DNA of 64,000 nt from Streptomyces chromofuscus (lineage in GTDB: Bacteria; Actinomycetota; Actinomycetes; Streptomycetales; Streptomycetaceae), in assembly GCF_015160875.1 (NCBI RefSeq), contig NZ_CP063374.1, forward strand, positions 6,513,501 through 6,577,500. Direction: 5' to 3'. This document shows, piece after piece, positions 28,401 through 36,523 of this stretch. Both the position numbers and the translations under genes were made by a program. Below the pieces are notes generated by a model. That model saw only the letters and a program-made list of their open reading frames with translations, was not told the origin of the DNA and did no database searches. The first letter of the stretch is position 1, and each line of letters starts with the position of its first letter.

Positions 28401-28544
28401 CGAGTGGAACTCCGCGGCGTCCCACCGCTGCCGGGGCACCTCGCCCACCCCGTCCGCGCCGCGCATCAGCAGGTCCCAGTAGGCGCCGGTGTCCGGTGCC
28501 CCCGGGAACCGGCAGTCGATGCCGACGATGGCCACGGGCTCCAT
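25479..28544 (-). CDS. Single-module type I PKS (KS-AT-ACP)
   Basis: This 1021-residue protein has KS (about 1-425; Cys171 in DTACSSS, His306 in EAHGTGT, His344 in GNLGHTEG), AT (about 525-830; GQGSQ, Ser617 in GHSVGE) and ACP (about 920-995; Ser953 in GFDSVMVME). HAFH at 716-719 indicates malonyl-CoA selectivity. There is no KR, DH or ER, so one extension leaves a beta-ketoacyl product, the substrate needed for tetronate closure. There is no docking or loading domain. Its start overlaps the stop of the upstream free ACP by one base (TGATG). That ACP probably delivers the starter chain. Confidence 0.93.
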   Translation of the reverse strand: MEPVAIVGIDCRFPGAPDTGAYWDLLMRGADGVGEVPRQRWDAAEFHSPAGEEGRANTTEGGFIADPDAFDNEFFTTSPREAAAMDPQQRLLLQSAWRAVEDAGIAPRDLAGTRTGVFVGIMGNEWAQLHLTDYDNVTAQVGSGNGYCMTANRISYHLDLKGPSLAVDTACSSSLVATHLAVNALLSEECDQVLVGGVNVALTPALSIFYTQAGLSAPDGRCKPFSAEANGIGRGEGVGVVVLCRLRDAIADGRRVYAVIRGTSVNQDGRSNGLTAPNRWAQQEVLAAAYRRAGVEPSDVVFTEAHGTGTALGDMMEVRALGHHHAGRVGKPMAIGSVKGNLGHTEGAAGIAGLIKVALSLHHRVVPASRFAAKENKQLKLRDHGLRLLKAPLRLPAGATVAGLSSFGMGGTNAHAVLESAPARAARPEPVGAAAPGGIGAAVFTLTAPNAEALRRNLLVQADAAAARRTALGPLARSSNRVKAGHRLRFAAAATDTAELVATLREAAADPERLTRLSARPAGRTRTAFLFTGQGSQYPRMTAALYERSPLYRAFLDEADAALLPHTGRSVRDLVLAGDEAVHSTRWTQPALFAVGYALGRTLRELGVRPGMLLGHSVGEFAAAVLARALPLEGAARLVAARGALMQELPAGGGMLAVRAAHTDLRARIESEPRVGVAAVNGPAATVLSGDLTALERIGAALEAEGVTTRGLQVSHAFHSPLMEPMLARFAEVADEIGGSVPEIPLYSTVRGRVLDGEAMDAAYWVEHVGATVLFADAAGALLDAGPTHLVEVGPQPVLSGMARRLDRAAGDGPAHVLPVRGPESTGRDLAEALAELYRGGVEPAWDAVYAPEERVAHPLPPYAFSTEHRYWARNPVRRSAQPGAVRQERPAASAAEGPHEPGSAPSLAPVRPGTPADPVADAVLAAVGLVGGYTDAEVGPHDRLYEDLGFDSVMVMELKNRLESRLAGIGTLTVQDLLPRLSSVGDLIAYLRELGATVPAAAPRGDAGEDRALPHQERTA

Positions 28545-28831
28545 CAAGCGCCGCCGCCCTGCGCGGTGTCCGCGGCCAGCTCCTCCATGAGGTGGCCGAC
28601 GAGCGCCCGCACGGTCGGGTAGTCCCACGCGATCGTCGGCTCCATCACGAGGTCGAAGTCGTCCTCGATGTCCCCGCACAGACTGAGCGCCGCGACGGAG
28701 TCGAGGCCGTACTCCGCGAGGGGCACGTCCGGGTCGATGTCGGCGGGCTCGCGCTTGAGGTAGAGGGCGATGCGCTCGGCCAGCCACGTGGTCAGGGACT
28801 CGGTGGTGTGTCCGGCGGTCGGAACGGTCAT
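28544..28831 (-). CDS. Discrete ACP, fatty-acyl starter carrier
   Basis: This 95-residue acyl carrier protein carries the phosphopantetheine site at Ser45 in EYGLDSVAALSL. It is the PKS-like type seen beside fatty acyl-AMP ligases in lipopeptide clusters, for example Ramo11 and DptF. The FAAL would load the fatty acid here, the dehydrogenase-like proteins would act on the bound chain, and the following PKS module would extend it. Its stop overlaps the PKS start by one base. Confidence 0.85.
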   Translation of the reverse strand: MTVPTAGHTTESLTTWLAERIALYLKREPADIDPDVPLAEYGLDSVAALSLCGDIEDDFDLVMEPTIAWDYPTVRALVGHLMEELAADTAQGGGA

Positions 28832-28920
28832 GGTGCACTCCTCGGCGGGGATGAGCGGTTGTCGCGTGCTGGGGTCGAGTCGTCCGGCGGTCGGCGCGCG
28901 GCGGCCGGAGCCGGTGCGCG

Positions 28921-30711
28921 TCAGCCGGTGAGCGGGGTGTCGTACAGGTCGTAGCCGGTGCGCGCGTGGAACCTGCGCAGCACCTCCTCGTGCATCCGGG
29001 CCTCGACGGACGGCGGGAGCGCGGCCGGTCGCCGGCCGAGCCGCCGGACGAGCCGGTGCAGCGCGGCGGCGAGCCAGGCGGGGTCGGCGAGGAACGCGTC
29101 ACCGCGGTCGCGCGACGCCCGCTGCCGGACCCCGATCGCCGCGGCGGCGGCGAGCAGGACGGCGTACCGGTCGGCCAGGGCGAAGGCGGCCGGGCCGGCG
29201 AGTGCCGTGCGGTCCTGGGGTGTGAGCGCGCGGCACGCCTCCTGCACCTGCCGCAGCTCCTCCACCAGGTGCCCCACCAGTTCCCCGACGGCCCGCTCCT
29301 CGGGGGCCGCGCCGGCCGGTTCGTCCCGGGCGGCGACCAGGGTCGCGGTGAGCCGGTCGCGTCCGCCGGCCAGCGTGAGCCGGTCGAACGGCAGGTCCGG
29401 CAGCTCGGCGCGCGGCGCGAAGAGGTCGGTCGGGGCCGGGTCGTCGCGGAACCAGGACCGCCGGGCGAGCCGGGAGAGCTGCGGCACGATCGTCGCCTGG
29501 CAGGCCGCTGAGCCGGCGTGGCCGAGGCTGAGCACCGGCAGGTCGCGCAGGTGCTTCTGGAAGATGCCGTGCTCGCCCTCACGGAGGTAGAAGCGGGCCC
29601 CGAGTACCACGGACAGGTCGTGCATGACCTCGGCGAGCAGCTTCGGCACCAGGTACTTGGTGGCGGCGGCGAGGACGCCGCTCTGCTCGGGCAGCAGGTG
29701 CACCGCCCGGGTCGCGGCCAGGGACAGGCTGTCGCAGACCAGCAGGTCGGTGAAGGCCTCGGACAGGGTGGCCCTGGCGTGCGGGATGTCGATGACGGAC
29801 GTCCGGTAGAGCCGTCGGCCCAGCGCGAAGCGCACCACGGTCCGCAGGGCGGTGTCGGCGGTCCCGACGGCCATGCCGGGCAGCGCCGCCCTGGTGACCT
29901 GGAAGGCGCGCAGCGCGGTCTCGACGCCGCTGCCCGGCTCGCCGACGAGGGCGGAGGCGGGCACGGGCGTGTCGTCGAACCGCAGCCCGGACAGGTGGCA
30001 GCCGCGCACCCCGACGGCGTCGTAGCGGGGCAGCACCCGCCAGGTGTCCGCGTCGAGCCCGTCGCGCTCGACGAGGAGCACGGAGTGGCTGCGGCTGCCC
30101 GGCGCGGGGCTGGTACGGCCGAACAGCACCCAGGCCTCGGCGCGGTCGGCGTTGTTGATGACCTGCTTGGAGCCGTTCAGCAGATGGCCGCCGTCCGCCG
30201 TCGGGCGGGCCTCGAACTCGTTGCGCAGGAAGTCGTTGCCGTGGGCGAGTTCGTGGTAGGCGACCGACACCTTGCCACCGCCGGTCAGGATCCGCGCGAG
30301 GCGGGCGCGCTGCGCGGCGTCACCCGAGGTCCAGACGTTCACCCCGGCCATGAAGGAGGTCACGCCGTAGCCGAGGCCGAGGGCGACGTCGCGGCGGAAC
30401 ACCTGCCGCATGACCCGTACCAGCGTGTCCAGCCGCTCCAGCCGGCCGCCCTCGGTGTGCGGCACGAAGTCGGCGCCGAGCCCCAGTTCGTCGAGCGCGC
30501 GCTCGCCGTCCGCGGGCAGGACACCGGCCTCGTCCGCCTCGACCAGCCGGGCGTAGGACAGTGGGTTGGCGCTGTCGGTGGGGTCGCCCAGCCGCCGGTC
30601 CAGTTCGGCGACGCGTGCCGCGGCCCGCGCCTCCTGTCCCGTCGGCCCGAGGGCGTCCGGGGCCGGTGCGGCAACCGGGTGGGCGTCCTGGGACCCGGTG
30701 CGGGTCGGCAT
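28921..30711 (-). CDS. Acyl-CoA dehydrogenase-like protein 1
   Basis: This 596-residue protein has the acyl-CoA dehydrogenase fold: VSVAYHELAHGNDFLRNE in the middle domain and a helical C-terminal domain. It belongs with the large (about 590-residue) dehydrogenases of lipopeptide clusters that desaturate ACP-bound fatty acids. At the place where its neighbour has LFDGNT, related to the YEGT-type catalytic motif, it reads LGHAGS, so the usual acidic residue is missing. It could be a structural or modified partner of protein 2. The start is ATG at 30711, overlapping the stop of the next gene upstream by one base. Confidence 0.85.
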   Translation of the reverse strand: MPTRTGSQDAHPVAAPAPDALGPTGQEARAAARVAELDRRLGDPTDSANPLSYARLVEADEAGVLPADGERALDELGLGADFVPHTEGGRLERLDTLVRVMRQVFRRDVALGLGYGVTSFMAGVNVWTSGDAAQRARLARILTGGGKVSVAYHELAHGNDFLRNEFEARPTADGGHLLNGSKQVINNADRAEAWVLFGRTSPAPGSRSHSVLLVERDGLDADTWRVLPRYDAVGVRGCHLSGLRFDDTPVPASALVGEPGSGVETALRAFQVTRAALPGMAVGTADTALRTVVRFALGRRLYRTSVIDIPHARATLSEAFTDLLVCDSLSLAATRAVHLLPEQSGVLAAATKYLVPKLLAEVMHDLSVVLGARFYLREGEHGIFQKHLRDLPVLSLGHAGSAACQATIVPQLSRLARRSWFRDDPAPTDLFAPRAELPDLPFDRLTLAGGRDRLTATLVAARDEPAGAAPEERAVGELVGHLVEELRQVQEACRALTPQDRTALAGPAAFALADRYAVLLAAAAAIGVRQRASRDRGDAFLADPAWLAAALHRLVRRLGRRPAALPPSVEARMHEEVLRRFHARTGYDLYDTPLTG

Positions 30712-32504
30712 CACGTCGTCTCCCTCTCGCCGGCGGCCGCGTCGCACGTCGCGGGCCGCCGCTCGGGGCCCCGCTGCGTCAGCAGCGAGAACAGCCGGCC
30801 CGAGGAGCGGGCCGCGCGCAGGGCGCCGAGCAGTTCGTCATGGGTCTCGCGGCCGGCCGCGGCCGGTTCACCGAGGCGGACCAGCAGCCGGTCCAGGGCG
30901 GTGTGCAGCCACAGGCCGTCGCGCCACAACGGCCCGGTCGCCGCGTCGTCGCGGAAGTGGCCGGCGCTGCGCGTCCACAGACCGAGGCAGGCCGCCCCCG
31001 CCCAGCACAGGGTGTAGCGGCGCGCGACCTCGAAGGCGGCGGGCGGCACCTCGGTGAGCACGCCCTGGTACTCCTCCATCTCCGTGTGCACGACGGTGGT
31101 CACGGCGAGCAGCCTGCGCGCCGCCTCGGCCACCGGGCCGAGCGCGGGGTTGCGCTCGGCGCGCCGGGTGACGTCCTCGACGGACGCGGCGAGCCCGGCC
31201 ATGAGTCCGCTGCCGTGCCGCGCGACCAGCGACAGCTTCGAGGGGTCCAGGGGCGGCAGCGGCGCGGCGAGGTCGCAGGCGGTGCCGGCGCCCGCGGTGT
31301 CGCCGGTGCCCCGCCGGAAGCCGCGCACCAGCGTACGGAACTGGTTCACCAGGGAATTGAGGTTGACCAGGGTGTTGCCGTCGAAGAGACCGACGATGCG
31401 GTGGTCGCGCTGCAGTTTCTGGAAACGGCCCTCGGCGTGGACGCCCTTGAGGAAGGCGCGGGCCCCGAGCAGCCCGGTCAGGTCGGCGAGGACCTCGTCG
31501 GTACCGGTGGGCAGCAGGTACTTGGTGACGGCCGAGACGATGCCGAGTTCCGCGGTCTGGGCCTGCACGGCGCGGGCGGCGACCAGGGCGACCGCCTCGT
31601 GCAGCAGGACGTCGGCGGCGGCGCCCGTCAGTACCTGCCGGGCCTGCGGGAGGTCGACCAGACGCCGCCCGTACAGCTCGCGCCGCTCGGCGAAGTCCAG
31701 GCCCAGCAGCAGCCCGTGGTCGCCCGCGCCGAGCGACAGCGCCGCGCACATGGTGCGGGTGAGCTGGAGCGCCTTCAGCACGATCTCCAGGCCGGCGCCC
31801 TCCGCCCCCACCAGGGCGCCGCGCGGCACCCGGGCGCCGTCGAAGGCGATCCCGGAGATGTCGGCGCCCCGGATGCCGTGGGTGCGGACCTTCGGCAGGT
31901 GACGGTAGGTGACCTCGTCCAGTTCGCGCTTGTCCACGAGCAGGACGCTGAAGCCGCGGGGCCCCCCGTCCGGGCGGGTGCGGGTCAGCAGTGACAGCAC
32001 CGAGCCCCGGGTGGCGTTGTTGATCAGCCACTTCTCGCCGGTGACCAGCCAGTGGTCCGCGTCCGACGGACCGGCGCCGACGTGCACGTCACCGGCGAGC
32101 AGGTCGCTGCCGTGGGCGCGTTCGGTGAGCCCGAGGGAGACCGGGACCCCGGCCATGATGTCCGCGCCGAGCCGGGCGCCCTGCTCCGCCGAGCCCGCCA
32201 CCCACACGCAGACCCCGCCGAGGTAGGTCTTGCCGTGGCCGACGGCGCAGGTCAGGTCGCGGCGGGCGACGGCCCGGACGAGCTGGAGCACGTGCTCGTA
32301 GTCGCGCAACCTGCCGCCGTGCTCCACCGGTACGTAGTGGTCGGGCAGGCCCCACTCCTCGAAGCGGCGGCAGATCTCGGCCGGGAACTCCTCCTTGTCG
32401 TCGAGTTCCGCGCACCGCGCGTAGGAGAAGACCTCGCCGGGGTCGTCGGGGTCGCCGAGGAAGCGGTCGAACTCCTCCGCGAGCCGGTAGGGCGGGTGCT
32501 CCAC
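30711..32504 (-). CDS. Acyl-CoA dehydrogenase-like protein 2
   Basis: This 597-residue paralogue of the downstream protein carries SLGLTERAHGSDLLAG and WLINNATRGS, matching the substrate and FAD region. The segment VGLFDGNTLVNLNS lies near the position of the catalytic acid in the family. The start is GTG at 32504, one base after the FAAL stop. In ramoplanin and enduracidin clusters two such enzymes give a 2,4-dienoyl chain. By analogy this one introduces at least one double bond into the starter. The number and position of double bonds cannot be read here. Confidence 0.88.
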   Translation of the reverse strand: MEHPPYRLAEEFDRFLGDPDDPGEVFSYARCAELDDKEEFPAEICRRFEEWGLPDHYVPVEHGGRLRDYEHVLQLVRAVARRDLTCAVGHGKTYLGGVCVWVAGSAEQGARLGADIMAGVPVSLGLTERAHGSDLLAGDVHVGAGPSDADHWLVTGEKWLINNATRGSVLSLLTRTRPDGGPRGFSVLLVDKRELDEVTYRHLPKVRTHGIRGADISGIAFDGARVPRGALVGAEGAGLEIVLKALQLTRTMCAALSLGAGDHGLLLGLDFAERRELYGRRLVDLPQARQVLTGAAADVLLHEAVALVAARAVQAQTAELGIVSAVTKYLLPTGTDEVLADLTGLLGARAFLKGVHAEGRFQKLQRDHRIVGLFDGNTLVNLNSLVNQFRTLVRGFRRGTGDTAGAGTACDLAAPLPPLDPSKLSLVARHGSGLMAGLAASVEDVTRRAERNPALGPVAEAARRLLAVTTVVHTEMEEYQGVLTEVPPAAFEVARRYTLCWAGAACLGLWTRSAGHFRDDAATGPLWRDGLWLHTALDRLLVRLGEPAAAGRETHDELLGALRAARSSGRLFSLLTQRGPERRPATCDAAAGERETT

Positions 32505-32505
32505 G

Positions 32506-34293
32506 TCAGACCACCGCCTCGAGCGACCGGCCGGCCTCGGCGGGGGCGATCAGTTCGCGGACGGCCGGCTCCAGCACCTCGTGCAGCGCGGTGATGCGGC
32601 CCTCGAGGAACAGCTTGCGCATCAGGGTCCGCTGGATCTTGCCGCTGGTGGTCTTGCGCACGGTCCCCGGGCGGACCAGCAGGATGTTGCCGGCGGGGAT
32701 GTTGAACTCCTCGGCCAGGTAGCGCTGCACGCCGGAGGCGAGGGTGTGCAGGTCGGTCGAGACGCTGCCGGGGCGCACCTCCTGGACGGCCACCAGGTGC
32801 TCGCGGTCGGACTCGACGGCGAAGACGGCGCCCGCGCCGCTGCCGAAGGCCTTGTCCCTGGACTGGATGGCCCGTTCGACGTCCTGCGGGTAGAGGTTGC
32901 GGCCCGCGAGGATGACCAGCTCCTTGAGCCGGCCGGTGACGTAGAGCTGTCCGTCGTGGAGTACGCCCATGTCGCCGGTGCGCAGCCAGCCACCCGCGTC
33001 CTGCTCGCCCGTCCCGTCGCAGATCACCGCGTCGAAGACCGCCTTGTTGGTCTCCGGCCGCTTCCAGTAGCCGCCGGAGACGCTGTCGCCCTTGAGCCAG
33101 ATCTCGCCGACGTGTCCTTCCGGCCTCTCGACCCGCGTGTCCGGGTCGACGACGCGGACCTCGAAGTCCCGTGCGACACCGCTGCTGACGAGGGAGCGGG
33201 TGGGCAGGTCCGGTCGCGGGCCGGCCAGTTCGCCGCGCTCCAGGGCCTCGGCGTCGACGTCGAGCACCCGGGGGGCGGCGGCCCGCGGGATGCCGGAGAC
33301 CAGGAGGGTCGTCTCGGCCATGCCGTAGCAGGGGAAGAAGGCCTCGGGGCGGAACCCCGCGGGCGCGAAGCGCTCGGTGAAGGCGCGGACCGTCTCCGCC
33401 CTGATCGGTTCCGCGCCGTTGCAGGCGGTCGTCCAGGAGGAGAGGTCGAGCGTCTGAAGCTGTGCGTCGGTGACCCTGCGCACGCACAGGTCGTAGGCGA
33501 AGTTCGGGCCGCCGCCCGTGGTGATGCCGTAGTCGCCGATCATCTTCAGCCAGCGCACGGGGCGCTTGAGGAAGGTGAACGGCGCCATCAGGACGCTGGG
33601 CACGCCGAGGTAGAGCGGGTGGAGGATGTGCCCGATCAGGCCCATGTCGTGGTAGAAGGGCAGCCAGCCGCCGACCACGGACTCCGGGCCGGTACCGATC
33701 GACCGCTGGATCGCCGCCTCGTTCGCCAGCAGGTTGCGGTGGGAGACGGCGACGCCCTTGGGGTCGCTGGTCGACCCGGAGGTGTACTGCAGGAACGCCA
33801 GGCTGTCCGGGGTGAGGGAGGGCGCGTGCCAGGCGTCCGCGTCGCCCTCGTCCGGGGCGTCGGTGGCCAGGCAGGGCACGTCGGTGAAGCCCTCCGCGGC
33901 CAGCCAGGCGGAGATCTCGGGGGCGTTGGCCGAGTCGGTGAGCACGGCGCACGCCTCGGCGTCCCGCAGGATGCCGGTGACCCGGGAGAACTGCCGGCCC
34001 TGCTCCGTGGGCAGCGGGGCGGGGACGGCCACGGCACCGGCGTACAGGCAGGCGGTGAACGCCTTGATGAAGTCCAGGCCGGCCGGGTAGAGCAGGAGGA
34101 CCTGCCGGTTCGCGGCCCCGCGCTCCTGGAGCCAGGACGCGATCCGGCGCGCCTCCCGGTCGAGCGCGGTTGAGGTGAGGTGCTGGGGCACCGAGCCGCG
34201 GGCGTCGTCGGGCAGGAAGATGTAGGCATCCGCGGCACCGCGGGCTTCGGCGCGTTCCAGAACCAGTTCGGTGAAGGTTCGGAAGTTCGTCAA
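32506..34293 (-). CDS. Fatty acyl-AMP ligase (FAAL)
   Basis: This 595-residue adenylating enzyme has LQYTSGSTSDPKG (ATP motif), GWLPFYHDMGLIGH (characteristic of FAALs), YGMAETTL and WLRTGDMG. FAALs make acyl-AMP and pass the acyl chain to an ACP without forming the CoA ester. The reading frame starts at TTG (34293), which has GGAG 7 bases upstream, and no better start exists before the conserved N-terminus. It is first in an operon running at least to the two dehydrogenases and probably to the PPTase. The SARP-type element at 34359-34391 lies 65 bases before the start. Confidence 0.92.
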   Translation of the reverse strand: MTNFRTFTELVLERAEARGAADAYIFLPDDARGSVPQHLTSTALDREARRIASWLQERGAANRQVLLLYPAGLDFIKAFTACLYAGAVAVPAPLPTEQGRQFSRVTGILRDAEACAVLTDSANAPEISAWLAAEGFTDVPCLATDAPDEGDADAWHAPSLTPDSLAFLQYTSGSTSDPKGVAVSHRNLLANEAAIQRSIGTGPESVVGGWLPFYHDMGLIGHILHPLYLGVPSVLMAPFTFLKRPVRWLKMIGDYGITTGGGPNFAYDLCVRRVTDAQLQTLDLSSWTTACNGAEPIRAETVRAFTERFAPAGFRPEAFFPCYGMAETTLLVSGIPRAAAPRVLDVDAEALERGELAGPRPDLPTRSLVSSGVARDFEVRVVDPDTRVERPEGHVGEIWLKGDSVSGGYWKRPETNKAVFDAVICDGTGEQDAGGWLRTGDMGVLHDGQLYVTGRLKELVILAGRNLYPQDVERAIQSRDKAFGSGAGAVFAVESDREHLVAVQEVRPGSVSTDLHTLASGVQRYLAEEFNIPAGNILLVRPGTVRKTTSGKIQRTLMRKLFLEGRITALHEVLEPAVRELIAPAEAGRSLEAVV

Positions 34294-34358
34294 CGTCTTT
34301 CTCCGACCTCTGCGAGACCCGCCGGCGTGGCGCCGGCACGGGGTGCTCTGACTTGTCG

Positions 34359-34391
34359 ATCGTCGTCCGGGGCGCTAAGGAGACGCTTGTG
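34359..34391 (-). promoter_or_regulatory. Candidate SARP operator and -10, FAAL operon
   Basis: On the minus strand: CACAAGC, 4 bases, CCTTAGC, 9 bases, GACGAT. It has the same spacing as the other sites of the set. The hexamer ends 65 bases before the TTG start. Confidence 0.6.
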
Positions 34392-34412
34392 CGTTCCGGT
34401 CCCCGATTCGGC

Positions 34413-36347
34413 TCATTCCGCGCCGTTGCGGAAGTCCGCCTCCAGGCTCACGTGCTCGGGCACGTCGGGCAGTTCGGTCAGCCGGTGCCGGAACTCCAGG
34501 GCGCCGTGCGCCGGTTCGGCGGCCGGTTCGAAGCCGAGCGACGGGTAGAAGTCGCGCACCTTGTGGTTCTTGGCGGTGGGCCGGTAGCCGGCCCGCACCT
34601 CGGACGCGCCCGAGTCGACGGCGTGGCGCAGCAGCGCGGCCACGGTGGCCTGCTCGATGCCCCGGGCGAAGACCCGGCAGCTGAGCAGCATGTTGTCGAT
34701 GCGCAGCGCCGCGTCCTCGCGGTGCGCGAACACGGCGCCGACGACGCCGTTGTCGCCGAAGCGGTCACGGGAACGCACGGCCAGCACCAGGTGGTCCGGC
34801 GAGTCGAGCCGTTCGCGGACGTCGGCCGGCTGGAGGCGGCGGGTGGTGAGGTTGAACTGGTTGGTGCGCAGCGTGATCTGGGCGACCCGGCCCACCTCGT
34901 GGTCGCGCACGGGGCCGACCTCCACGGTGACGCCGAGGGCGCGCAGGTACTCCTCCATCGAACCGGTGGCCCGCTGCAGGTCCCGCCGCTCCGCCTCCTG
35001 GCGGTACTGCGTGCCGCGCTCCCGGTCCGCGCTGGTCAGCTCCCGCACGTCGAACCAGCCGTCGGCGAGCAGCCGGTCGACGTGCAGGGCCGGTTCCCCG
35101 TCGAGCGCGACCACGGCGGTCTCCGGCAGCGAGGAGGCGACCAGGCCGCGTTCGAAGGGCGAGTCGTCGGCGAAGACGAAGCTGTCGGTGCCGAGGTTGA
35201 GCGCGGCGGCGATGTCCCGGATGTTGCCGTCCTTGGGTTCCCAGTCGGCGCTGATCCGCACGAAGTCGCTCTCGCGCAGGGTCATGTCCGGGTGGTCGCG
35301 GAGCACCTCCAGCACCGGCCGCAGGTCGTTCTTGCTGCACACCGCGAGCAGGACGCCCTGGCTGCCGATCTGCTTGACCACCCGCTGGAACCGGCCGAAG
35401 GCCTCGCCCCGGTAGGTGGTGGCGGCGGCGATGCCGTCGGGTCCGTCGTCGCCGAGGACGCCGTCCCAGAGCGTGTTGTCCAGGTCCACGACGAGGACCT
35501 TCTTGGTCCGGCCGCGCAGGGTGCGCAGCAGGTGAGCCGCCTGACGCGCGTACCGGGCGAGGACCTCCTCGCCGAGGTGCACCTGGGCGTAGGCGGCGAG
35601 CCGCGGATCGCGGACCGGGCCGCCCTCGGCGATCAGCGGATCCAGGTCGACGACGTGCACCCGGGGGTGCGCGGCGGCGAGCCGCAGCAGACCGGTGTTG
35701 AACTCCCGCCAGGCGATGGACAGTTCGGTTCGGGAGCGGTGGTCGACGAGCTGCCGGGTGTGCTGGGGCAGCAGCGGCAGGGTGTTGAGGACGAGCGTGC
35801 CGGTGCCGTGCTCGTCGTAGCGTGCGGCGAGCCCGTCGAGGAGTCCGAGGGTGCCGGCGGCGGCGCGGGTGACGTCCTCCACCGTCCAGGGCAGCGGCAG
35901 TTCGTCGAAGACGATCTGCGCGTCGAGCAGGCAGAGGGCGAGTTCCGTGCCGGGGGCGTACAGGTGGCTCCCCGTGTCCTGCAGGTCGCGCACCCACGCG
36001 TCGTGGTCGCCGGTGCCGGCCCGCAACGGGATGCCGTGCCGCGCGAGTTCGGCGGTCAGCGGGGCGGTCAGCGCGTCGACGGTGCCGTGCCCGGTGACGG
36101 CGACGGTGGCGGGTACGACGCCCGGATGCCGCCGCGTGATGTCCTCGACGGCGACCTTGGCGAGCAGCCGGCCCGCGCGGGACAGCTGGGCGAGGCCGTC
36201 GTCCCGCTGGGCGAGTTCGGCCAGCAGTCCGAGCACCGCCGGGTACTCGGCGGCGAGCCGCTGCTCGCCGTGCAGAGCGCGCAGCCGGTCCAGGGGGCCG
36301 GCCGGTCCGGTGCGCTCCGGGTCGGACGTCGTCACTGCTGTACTCAC
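34413..36347 (-). CDS. FkbH-like glyceryl-ACP synthase (HAD family)
   Basis: This 644-residue protein has a central HAD-type phosphatase motif VLVVDLDNTLWDGV (Asp288 and Asp290), a preceding SGNH-like region with IVFDELPLPW, and a C-terminal GNAT-like domain from about residue 500. The family takes 1,3-bisphosphoglycerate, dephosphorylates it and loads D-glyceryl onto an ACP. In tetronate pathways this supplies the three-carbon unit. The GTG at 36347 was chosen for GAGAGG upstream and homology; the longer frame covers its promoter. It is a single-gene unit with its own operator. Confidence 0.92.
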   Translation of the reverse strand: MSTAVTTSDPERTGPAGPLDRLRALHGEQRLAAEYPAVLGLLAELAQRDDGLAQLSRAGRLLAKVAVEDITRRHPGVVPATVAVTGHGTVDALTAPLTAELARHGIPLRAGTGDHDAWVRDLQDTGSHLYAPGTELALCLLDAQIVFDELPLPWTVEDVTRAAAGTLGLLDGLAARYDEHGTGTLVLNTLPLLPQHTRQLVDHRSRTELSIAWREFNTGLLRLAAAHPRVHVVDLDPLIAEGGPVRDPRLAAYAQVHLGEEVLARYARQAAHLLRTLRGRTKKVLVVDLDNTLWDGVLGDDGPDGIAAATTYRGEAFGRFQRVVKQIGSQGVLLAVCSKNDLRPVLEVLRDHPDMTLRESDFVRISADWEPKDGNIRDIAAALNLGTDSFVFADDSPFERGLVASSLPETAVVALDGEPALHVDRLLADGWFDVRELTSADRERGTQYRQEAERRDLQRATGSMEEYLRALGVTVEVGPVRDHEVGRVAQITLRTNQFNLTTRRLQPADVRERLDSPDHLVLAVRSRDRFGDNGVVGAVFAHREDAALRIDNMLLSCRVFARGIEQATVAALLRHAVDSGASEVRAGYRPTAKNHKVRDFYPSLGFEPAAEPAHGALEFRHRLTELPDVPEHVSLEADFRNGAE

Positions 36348-36387
36348 GGTCGGTTTCGCCTCTCTGCCGGGGCGGACGTGCACCGGG

Positions 36388-36420
36388 AGCTTGCGCCCCC
36401 GCTCTAAAGACGGGCTTGCG
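36388..36420 (-). promoter_or_regulatory. Candidate SARP operator and -10, FkbH gene
   Basis: On the minus strand: CGCAAGC, 4 bases, CTTTAGA, 9 bases, CAAGCT. The block GCGCAAGC recurs 14 bases downstream in the same sequence. The hexamer ends 40 bases before the GTG start. Confidence 0.6.
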
Positions 36421-36454
36421 CCCCGCGGGAAGGCACGCCGACGCACGGGCCGTC

Positions 36455-36487
36455 CGCAAGAGCTGCTTTAGGCGCGCCGCGGACCAT
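36455..36487 (+). promoter_or_regulatory. Candidate SARP operator and -10, flavoprotein gene
   Basis: On the plus strand: CGCAAGA, 4 bases, CTTTAGG, 9 bases, GACCAT. It lies back to back with the element for the FkbH gene, 34 bases away, so the two divergent genes could share one regulator. The hexamer ends 36 bases before the ATG. Confidence 0.6.
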
Positions 36488-36523
36488 CGGGAGGACGACC
36501 CGTTTCGAAAGGCGGCGCTGACG

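Noticed and set aside
25719..28622. 967-residue plus-strand frame across the PKS
   Set aside because: Antisense shadow of the PKS with no homologous motifs.
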